Part shown: piece by piece, positions 55,060 to 64,000 of the stretch
How the letters are laid out: the number at the start of each line of letters is the position of its first letter
How positions within the stretch are numbered: the stretch's first letter is position 1
Assembly (NCBI GenBank): GCA_019096065.1
Contig: JAGUCH010000009.1
Span: 382,001 to 446,000 of the forward strand
Origin: Paracyclopina nana
Taxonomy: Eukaryota; Arthropoda; Copepoda; Cyclopoida; Cyclopettidae
Direction of reading: 5' to 3'
DNA: 64,000 nt
Notes under the pieces: model-generated
What the model saw: the letters and a program-made list of their open reading frames with translations, nothing else
Databases searched by the model: none
What the model was told of the DNA's origin: nothing
Translations under genes and position numbers: made by a program

Positions 55060-58000
55060 CTCTCACAAGGCATGGTTGCATTTGATCTCCAGTCGCTCGG
55101 ATTTGCTGCAATGACATCTTCCGGCCTCTAGCAGCCTCTGAAATGGGGCCAAGGCCAATTCTTTTGGCAGCTTCACTTCAGGTGACCTCAGTGACCATGC
55201 TGCAAGTCACATAGCCAGCTAGTCAAGCCCAGAAGTCTCACTACACAGGGTTGCATCTGATCTCCTGTCGCTCGGTTTGCTGCAATGACATCTTCCGGCC
55301 TCTAGCAGCCTCTGTAATGGGGCCAAGGCCAATTCTTTTGGCAGCTTCACTTCAGGTGACCTCAGTGACCATGCTGCAAGTCACATAGCCAGCTAGTCAT
55401 GCCCAGAAGTCTCACAAGGCATGGTTGTATTTGATCTCCAGTCGCTCGGATTTGCTGCAATGACATCTTCCGGCCTCTAGCAGCCTCTGAAATGGGGCCA
55501 AGGCCAATTCTTTTGGCAGCTTCACTTCAGGTGACCTCAGTGACCATGCTGCAAGTCACATAGCCAGCTAGTCATGCCCAGAAGTCTCACAAGGCATGGT
55601 TGTATTTGATCTCCAGTCGCTCGGATTTGCTGCAATGACATCTTCCGGCCTCTAGCAGCCTCTGAAATGGGGCCAAGGCCAATTCTTTTGGCAGCTTCAC
55701 TTCAGGTGACCTCAGTGACCATGCTGCAAGTCACATAGCCAGCTAGTCATGCCCAGAAGTCTCACAAGGCATGGTTGTATTTGATCTCCAGTCGCTCGGA
55801 TTTGCTGCAATGACATCTTCCGGCCTCTAGTAGCCTCTGAAATGGGGCCAAGGCCAATTCTTTTGGCAGCTTCACTTCAGGTGACCTCAGTGACCATGCT
55901 GCAAGTCACATAGCCAGCTAGTCATGCCCAGAAGTCTCACAAGGCATGGTTGTATTTGATCTCCAGTCGCTCGGATTTGCTGCAATGACATCTTCCGGCC
56001 TCTAGCAGCCTCTGAAATGGGGCCAAGGCCAATTCTTTTGGCAGCTTCACTTCAGGTGACCTCAGTGACCATGCTGCAAGTCACATAGCCAGCTAGTCAT
56101 GCCCAGAAGTCTCACAAGGCATGGTTGTATTTGATCTCCAGTCGCTCGGATTTGCTGCAATGACATCTTCCGGCCTCTAGCAGCCTCTGAAATGGGGCCA
56201 AGGCCAATTCTTTTGGCAGCTTCACTTCAGGTGACCTCAGTGACCATGCTGCAAGTCACATAGCCAGCTAGTCAAGCCCAGAAGTCTCACAAGGCATGGT
56301 TGTATTTGATCTCCAGTTGCTCGGATTTGCTGCAATGACATCTTCCGGCCTCTAGCAGCCTCTGAAATGGGGCCAAGGCCAATTCTTTTGGCAGCTTCAC
56401 TTCAGGTGACCTCAGTGACCATGCTGCAAGTCACATAGCCAGCTAGTCAAGCCCAGAAGTCTCACTACACAGGGTTGCATCTGATCTCCTGTCGCTCGGT
56501 TTGCTGCAATGACATCTTCCGGCCTCTAGCAGCCTCTGTAATGGGGCCAAGGCCAATTCTTTTGGCAGCTTCACTTCAGGTGACCTCAGTGACCATGCTG
56601 CAAGTCACATAGCCAGCTAGTCATGCCCAGAAGTCTCACAAGGCATGGTTGTATTTGATCTCCAGTCGCTCGGATTTGCTGCAATGACATCTTCCGGCCT
56701 CTAGCAGCCTCTGAAATGGGGCCAAGGCCAATTCTTTTGGCAGCTTCACTTCAGGTGACCTCAGTGACCATGCTGCAAGTCACATAGCCAGCTAGTCATG
56801 CCCAGAAGTCTCACAAGGCATGGTTGTATTTGATCTCCAGTCGCTCGGATTTGCTGCAATGACATCTTCCGGCCTCTAGCAGCCTCTGTAATGGGGCCAA
56901 GGCCAATTCTTTTGGCAGCTTCACTTCAGGTGACCTCAGTGACCATGCTGCAAGTCACATAGCCAGCTAGTCATGCCCAGAAGTCTCACAAGGCATGGTT
57001 GTATTTGATCTCCAGTCGCTCGGATTTGCTGCAATGACATCTTCCGGCCTCTAGCAGCCTCTGAAATGGGGCCAAGGCCAATTCTTTTGGCAGCTTCACT
57101 TCAGGTGACCTCAGTGACCATGCTGCAAGTCACATAGCCAGCTAGTCATGCCCAGAAGTCTCACAAGGCATGGTTGTATTTGATCTCCAGTCGCTCGGAT
57201 TTGCTGCAATGACATCTTCCGGCCTCTAGCAGCCTCTGAAATGGGGCCAAGGCCAATTCTTTTGGCAGCTTCACTTCAGGTGACCTCAGTGACCATGCTG
57301 CAAGTCACATAGCCAGCTAGTCATGCCCAGAAGTCTCACAAGGCATGGTTGTATTTGATCTCCAGTCGCTCGGATTTGCTGCAATGACATCTTCCGGCCT
57401 CTAGCAGCCTCTGTAATGGGGCCAAGGCCAATTCTTTTGGCAGCTTCACTTCAGGTGACCTCATTGACCATGCTGCAAGTCACATAGCCAGCTTGTCATG
57501 CACAGAAGTCTCACTACACAGGGTTGCATCTGATCTCCTGTCGCTCGGTTTGCTGCAATGACATCTTCCGGCCTCTAGCAGCCTCTGTAATGGGGCCAAG
57601 GCCAATTCTTTTGGCAGCTTCACTTCAGGTGACCTCAGTGACCATGCTGCAAGTCACATAGCCAGCTAGTCATGCCCAGAAGTCTCACAAGGCATGGTTG
57701 TATTTGATCTCCAGTCGCTCGGATTTGCTGTAATGACATCTTCCGGCCTCTAGCAGCCTCTGAAATGGGGCCAAGGCCAATTCTTTTGGCAGCTTCACTT
57801 CAGGTGACCTCAGTGACCATGCTGCAAGTCACATAGCCAGCTAGTCATGCACAGAAGTCTCACTACACAGGGTTGCATCTGATCTCCTGTCGCTCGGTTT
57901 GCTGCAATGACATCTTCCGGCCTCTAGCAGCCTCTGTAATGGGGCCAAGGCCAATTCTTTTGGCAGCTTCACTTCAGGTGACCTCAGTGACCATGCTGCA

Positions 58001-60348
58001 AGTCACATAGCCAGCTAGTCATGCACAGAAGTCTCACAAGGCATGGTTGTATTTGATCTCCAGTCGCTCAGATTTGCTGCAATGACATCTTCCGGCCTCT
58101 AGCAGCCTCTGTAATGGGGCCAAGGCCAATTCTTTTGGCAGCTTCACTTCAGGTGACCTCAGTGACCATGCTGCAAGTCACATAGCCAGCTAGTCATGCC
58201 CAGAAGTCTCACAAGGCATGGTTGTATTTGATCTCCAGTCGCTCGGATTTGCTGCAATGACATCTTCCGGCCTCTAGCAGCCTCTGAAATGGGGCCAAGG
58301 CCAATTCTTTTGGCAGCTTCACTTCAGGTGACCTCAGTGACCATGCTGCAAGTCACATAGCCAGCTAGTCATGCCCAGAAGTCTCACAAGGCATGGTTGT
58401 ATTTGATCTCCAGTCGCTCGGATTTGCTGCAATGACATCTTCCGGCCTCTAGCAGCCTCTGTAATGGGGCCAAGGCCAATTCTTTTGGCAGCTTCACTTC
58501 AGGTGACCTCAGTGACCATGCTGCAAGTCACATAGCCAGCTAGTCATGCCCAGAAGTCTCACAAGGCATGGTTGTATTTGATCTCCAGTCGCTCGGATTT
58601 GCTGCAATGACATCTTCCGGCCTCTAGCAGCCTCTGAAATGGGGCCAAGGCCAATTCTTTTGGCAGCTTCACTTCAGGTGACCTCAGTGACCATGCTGCA
58701 AGTCACATAGCCAGCTAGTCATGCCCAGAAGTCTCACAAGGCATGGTTGTATTTGATCTCCAGTCGCTCGGATTTGCTGCAATGACATCTTCCGGCCTCT
58801 AGCAGCCTCTGAAATGGGGCCAAGGCCAATTCTTTTGGCAGCTTCACTTCAGGTGACCTCAGTGACCATGCTGCAAGTCACATAGCCAGCTAGTCATGCC
58901 CAGAAGTCTCACAAGGCATGGTTGTATTTGATCTCCAGTCGCTCGGATTTGCTGCAATGACATCTTCCGGCCTCTAGCAGCCTCTGTAATGGGGCCAAGG
59001 CCAATTCTTTTGGCAGCTTCACTTCAGGTGACCTCATTGACCATGCTGCAAGTCACATAGCCAGCTTGTCATGCACAGAAGTCTCACTACACAGGGTTGC
59101 ATCTGATCTCCTGTCGCTCGGTTTGCTGCAATGACATCTTCCGGCCTCTAGCAGCCTCTGTAATGGGGCCAAGGCCAATTCTTTTGGCAGCTTCACTTCA
59201 GGTGACCTCAGTGACCATGCTGCAAGTCACATAGCCAGCTAGTCATGCCCAGAAGTCTCACAAGGCATGGTTGTATTTGATCTCCAGTCGCTCGGATTTG
59301 CTGTAATGACATCTTCCGGCCTCTAGCAGCCTCTGAAATGGGGCCAAGGCCAATTCTTTTGGCAGCTTCACTTCAGGTGACCTCAGTGACCATGCTGCAA
59401 GTCACATAGCCAGCTAGTCATGCACAGAAGTCTCACTACACAGGGTTGCATCTGATCTCCTGTCGCTCGGTTTGCTGCAATGACATCTTCCGGCCTCTAG
59501 CAGCCTCTGTAATGGGGCCAAGGCCAATTCTTTTGGCAGCTTCACTTCAGGTGACCTCAGTGACCATGCTGCAAGTCACATAGCCAGCTAGTCATGCACA
59601 GAAGTCTCACAAGGCATGGTTGTATTTGATCTCCAGTCGCTCAGATTTGCTGCAATGACATCTTCCGGCCTCTAGCAGCCTCTGTAATGGGGCCAAGGCC
59701 AATTCTTTTGGCAGCTTCACTTCAGGTGACCTCAGTGACCATGCTGCAAGTCACATAGCCAGCTAGTCATGCACAGAAGTCTCACTACACAGGGTTGCAT
59801 CTGATCTCCTGTCGCTCGGTTTGCTGCAATGACATCTTCCGGCCTCTAGCAGCCTCTGTAATGGGGCCAAGGCCAATTCTTTTGGCAGCTTCACTTCAGG
59901 TGACCTCAGTGACCATGCTGCAAGTCACATAGCCAGCTAGTCATGCCCAGAAGTCTCACAAGGCATGGTTGTATTTGATCTCCAGTCGCTCGGATTTGCT
60001 GCAATGACATCTTCCGGCCTCTAGCAGCCTCTGAAATGGGGCCAAGGCCAATTCTTTTGGCAGCTTCACTTCAGGTGACCTCAGTGACCATGCTGCAAGT
60101 CACATAGCCAGCTAGTCATGCACAGAAGTCTCACTACACAGGGTTGCATCTGATCTCCTGTCGCTCGGTTTGCTGCAATGACATCTTCCGGCCTCTAGCA
60201 GCCTCTGAAATGGGGCCAAGGCCAATTCTTTTGGCAGCTTCACTTCAGGTGACCTCAGTGACCATGCTGCAAGTCACATAGCCAGCTAGTCATGCACAGA
60301 AGTCTCACAAGGCATGGTTGTATTTGTTCTCCAGTCGCTCGGATTTGC
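55060..60348. repeat. Satellite array, about 174 bp unit, about 30 copies
   Basis: Monomers hold TGCAATGACATCTTCCGGCC, TCTAGCAGCCTCTG and TGACCATGCTGCAAGTCACA. Two subtypes occur: ACAAGGCATGGTTGTATTTG and ACTACACAGGGTTGCATCTG. Identity between copies is very high. Rare variants recur 1,573 bp apart (TCATTGACC at 57461 and 59034; TTTGCTGTAATGAC at about 57725 and 59298; GCTCAGATTTGC at about 58065 and 59640), showing a nine-monomer higher-order repeat. No ORF. Confidence 0.95.
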
Positions 60349-63300
60349 GGATTTCACTTCAGGTGACCTTACTGAGTGAGGTCTGAAAATATCCATTTTT
60401 ATATATTTTAAACAAAGAATTAAGAGTAACTTACCTTTGGTCTTGGCATTTATCATTTGGGCTGGTTTTTCTGACAATTTGGCAATTTTTTCACGGAAAT
60501 TCTGCGTGTTTACTTGGCAGTGCTTGGCTCCTTTCCTAGGCAGTTTTGCCCATTTTTATTTTAAAATCGGTGATGGAGAGAAAGTCTGGGGAAATTCAAC
60601 CTGATTTCCTCTTCAAGTTCGGCTATTTTTTTGCAGCAACTAAAAAGTCTAGGGCATTTTAGCCTCAACTTCTGCGCAGCTATTGCTTCTTGTTTTTTTC
60701 AGCCTACATGACGTCACACTTTTCGAGATGCGAGTGCTACGCAATGAACGCGCGCCAATTTGACAACTAAATTAAAACTTGAAAGTCTCTAAGGGCTTGC
60801 TGCTGCGGTCAAATTCGCCACTTTTGGTATTGCTTCCTCTTTTTGTGGGGGAATTTTGTGTTGTTTTTCGTGGTAACTTCGGCTCACTTTTTGGCTTTCG
60901 GCGCGCATCCTGGCATGCAGCTGATTCAACTGACACTGAGTGACCGTCAGTGACGTCACACTGCTTCGCTACGTAGTTAACGCGCGATCATTTGACGGAA
61001 AATATTAAATCGGAATTTTGAGATTTTGAGGCGTTTCCCGGCCACGCAGAGAAAAAACATTGATGTTTTGGTGATCTCAAAGAACCTGTCATGCACGGAG
61101 CATCAAAAAATTGGGCACTCATTTGTGATAAAAAGCAACGTCTCTGTATCATAACAAAGACACTCCATCTACCGAGTTTTTTGAAGAAACACCTGTGAGC
61201 CGAGTTCAAAATCACATTTTGTAAGCATGAGTCGAGCCACTTTATTTAGGGCAAAAAGCTACTGTAAATGGTTACTTTGTTTTTACAAATGCATAGCTTC
61301 AGGACTCTAACGTTTTTTAAGTTTTTTTGGGTATAATATAGATTTAAAACCATTTTATTTTACCGTCATAAAGTAATCCTTTTACAAAAATTGATAACTC
61401 TTGTGTGCTTGGGTCTTTATTTCGAACAACTTTACGAGTCGCAAAAATGCGCTAACTCAGTTTTTTTGCTAGAGCTGAATATCACAAATGTTGCCCATAA
61501 AGGCCGCTGGGATCGCCCTACATCAATGTTATTGTTATGATACTTATGTGAATTTTGTAGAGTTGTTGCGCGAAAGGTTACACAGGGGTGTGCAACCTTT
61601 CGAGTTACAACTCAACTCTGAGTGAAATTGCATTTTTTGACAAATGCCAAAGTTTGGCTTTTCTCACCTAGTTTTGACCGAACTAGTCTCCTAGTAAATG
61701 CTGATAATTTGAGGCCTTTGAACCCTAAATGTGAGGCAATAATAATTTATTTGACAATAATAATCTATTTTTCATTTAAATTCCGCATGGCTTGGTCAAA
61801 ACAATAATTAGTTCCGAAGCTGCCGTAGATGGCGTTGTGAACGCCAGTAGAGCGCGCAGTAGTAGCACAATATTGGCGCGTTTTTTGGCTGGAATCAAAA
61901 TAAGCTAAAAGTTTTTAAAGAAAAATTGTCGAGTCCCATGTGCTTGCTCCCAGTGAAAATCGCAGCTCTCTAGTCTCTTGGGCAGTACAGAGGAACTAAT
62001 AAGATTAGTGCGTACTCGCTCAGACAAGATCTTCCGAGAATTTGTTTTTCCGCGAAAATTTGCGGTATTGATATGCTATGGTGTTATCATCCCATTAGCA
62101 GCCAATAACGCCACAATTCAGAGTTATTTTTCAAACCTATTGCCTTTATTTTTTAATTTGAGTTGCAAATAGATATATTTCCTTCTTAATCATGTAGACA
62201 AATAGTCAAGAAATATTTTTGAGCAAAAAACTTGTCTATTGTTAAGTTAAACTAGCATAGTATAAGTCAAAATCTATTTTCTGCAGTACATAAATCTTTC
62301 GTAGATGTCCGAGTCTCTTCAGCGCCCTCAAGCGGGACTTCATGGCATTTCTCAAAGCTCAATACAAGCTTTACGTAATTTCGAAAAGGCGGATGACAAG
62401 GCAGGAAAAAACTTGACTTTTAGTAGTGATGGAACGCGTTTGAACTTAAGTTGGACTACATAAGCATTTAACTCGAACTCGTTCGAAATATATTACTGGA
62501 GATCTCGGAAAACTCAGAAGCAATTTTCTCGAAAGTGAATTTAGCTAAAAATTGAAAAGGAAAATTACTAATATTTGCTCATAAACTTGTGATTGGTTCT
62601 TGTCTGCTTTCTTCTTTAGGGAAAATTCATTAAATTCTAGCTGTAAATAGCAGGCTATGCAGCAATGCTTGTTACTAGAAGTAACTTGGATTTTGAATAT
62701 TGCTAACTTGAAGGAGCTAATTTTTTATACAACTCTTAGAAGAACTCTAAAGTTGCCAACTGTACAATAATGAGCATTATTTCTTCACATGTGACGAAAA
62801 AAGTCATTATTGTACGGTAGATGCTAGCGCACGCCAAATCTCAGCAAAATACAGGGATTTTCACTTCACTGCCGTATGTAGTGAACCCACCGCCAAGCTG
62901 ACAAATGACCACTTTTCCAACCACCTTTTTTTTCTGGCCAAATTAAGTCAAAAACGACGTTTCCGACCACCGTTGATAACTCTGATTATTTTGGGGCTGT
63001 ATACCAAAAGCTGTTAAAAGCCAGTTTTTGCTTAAAACAGCCCAAGTGAAACGATATGTGATTACAAAAGCTCTTATCTGGTGGCACCATAAAAGCCAAC
63101 ATTTTTAATCTCTGCTGTGATTGGTGTACAAAAAGGTGGAAAATTTCAAATTAGGTTGCAATTAAAGAACATAAGCTTATTCATGCTTTTTTCAGCTGAT
63201 TAGCCTAATTTTTTTTCACAAAGTACCACAAGACGTAATAGGGATCCAATATTAATTTTTGAATATTTGATAAACAATCCATAAGAGAAGGCAATTTTTA

Positions 63301-63410
63301 CAGACAAATTACGAATTGCTATGATGCTGCCGGCAAAGTCAGCAGAGCCAGCCTACAAATGCAACAAAAACTTAGCCAAATTCATTGAATAAGCATATTC
63401 AGCATAGCTA
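60349..63410. other. Non-genic, with dispersed repeat fragments
   Basis: 61060-61140 matches 21297-21345 in reverse (TTTTTGATGCTCCGTGC region). 61570-61615 matches about 20705-20735 (GCAACCTTTCGAGTTACAAC). 62770-63330 matches 32330-32690. A donor-like AAAG|GTAAGT on the minus strand near 60433 could end a short 5' exon but has no partner that I can see. Confidence 0.5.
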
Positions 63411-64000
63411 ACTATGGCAATTAGAGCAATCATCAAGATCAGCGTGATCAGCGTGATCAGAGTGATCAGAGCGATCAGTGTGTTCCGTGTGACAAGTGTG
63501 TTCACTGTGATCAGCGTGATCAGAGCGATCAGCGTGATCAGAGCGATCAGTGTGTTCTGGTTGACCACTTTGTTCACTGTGATCAGCGTGATCAGAGTGA
63601 TCAGAGCGATCAGTGTGTTCTGGTTGACCATTTTTTCGCTGTGATCAGCGTGATCAGAGTGATCAGAGCAATTTGTGTGTTCTGTGTGACCTTCTTGTTC
63701 GCTGTGATCAGCCTGATCAGAGTGATCAGAGCAATCAGTGTTCCATGTGACCACTTTGTTCACTGTGATCAGTGTGATCAGAGTGATCAGAGCGATCAGT
63801 GTGTTCTGGTTGACCACTTTGTTCACTGTGATCAGCGTGATCAGTGTGATCAGAGTGATCAGAGCGATCAGTGTGTTCTGGTTGACCACTTTGTTCACTG
63901 TGATCAGCGTGATCAGAGTGATCAGAACAATTTGTGTGTTCTGTGTGACCATTTTGTTCACTGTGATCAGCGTGATCAGAGTGATCAGAACAATTTGTGT
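63411..64000. repeat. TGATCA-rich minisatellite, runs off the window
   Basis: Nine-bp steps of GTGATCAGA/C are grouped into larger units of about 60-80 bp with TGTGTTCTGGTTGACCACTT. Continues past base 64000. A 202-codon minus-strand frame is due to the repeat. Confidence 0.9.

Noticed and set aside
55060-60348. CRISPR-like array
   Set aside because: Units are contiguous with no unique spacers and the DNA is eukaryotic; it is a satellite.
55060-60348. Calling the satellite a centromere
   Set aside because: Genes lie within 20 kb and no centromere-specific motif was seen; sequence alone cannot decide.
60434-60477. Possible short first exon on the minus strand ending AAAG|GTAAGT
   Set aside because: Only a few codons, no partner exon in frame before the satellite; kept only as a note.
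63353-63961. 202-codon minus-strand ORF
   Set aside because: Reading of the TGATCA minisatellite; low complexity and no signals.

Overview
This 64 kb window is AT-rich eukaryotic DNA, most likely from an arthropod. Three things point that way. The spliced genes have very small introns, mostly 49-66 bp with GT..AG borders. One core promoter has a TATA box about 32 bp upstream of an arthropod-type TCAGT initiator. One secreted protein carries a cysteine motif like that of the insect cytokine Diedel. I cannot name the species. All exon models below were read by eye. Each multi-exon model described as intact keeps one open frame across every junction.

Region 1 (0-10.6 kb) is gene-dense. It holds the 3' end of an unidentified gene, a PAF-acetylhydrolase 1b catalytic-type subunit that has lost its nucleophile, a p24/TMED cargo receptor, a secreted Diedel-like plus EF-hand protein, a leucine-rich-repeat membrane protein and the snRNA export adapter PHAX.

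Region 2 (11.3-20.1 kb) is a segmental duplication. Each unit pairs a secreted kelch-like gene on the minus strand with a divergent NlpC/P60- or LRAT-like gene on the plus strand, followed by a decayed older copy of the second gene. Unit A looks intact. In unit B the kelch copy is fused out of frame and the NlpC copy has an early stop. A broken piece of the NUDT8-like gene sits at the unit B junction.

Region 3 (20.1-34.3 kb) holds inverted-repeat elements and tandem repeats. Among them are a NUDT8-like CoA pyrophosphatase, a chymotrypsin-like serine protease with a small transposon in one intron, and a lone, whole-looking baculovirus-F-like envelope gene with its own core promoter.

Region 4 (36.3-52.9 kb) is the most unusual. 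Three minus-strand genes lie in a row: a coiled-coil ORF1-like protein, a 723-residue P-loop ATPase, and a 784-residue DDE-type transposase ending in a CRC/CXC cysteine domain and a Myb/SANT-like segment. The ATPase Walker A motif is split by a 7.3 kb intron holding a 4.5 kb foldback element with nested arrays. I read this as a candidate large multi-gene DNA transposon, later bombarded by smaller elements.

Region 5 (53-64 kb) is repeat DNA. It is dominated by a satellite of about 174 bp (about 30 copies) with a 1,573 bp higher-order repeat, and ends in a TGATCA-rich minisatellite that runs off the window.
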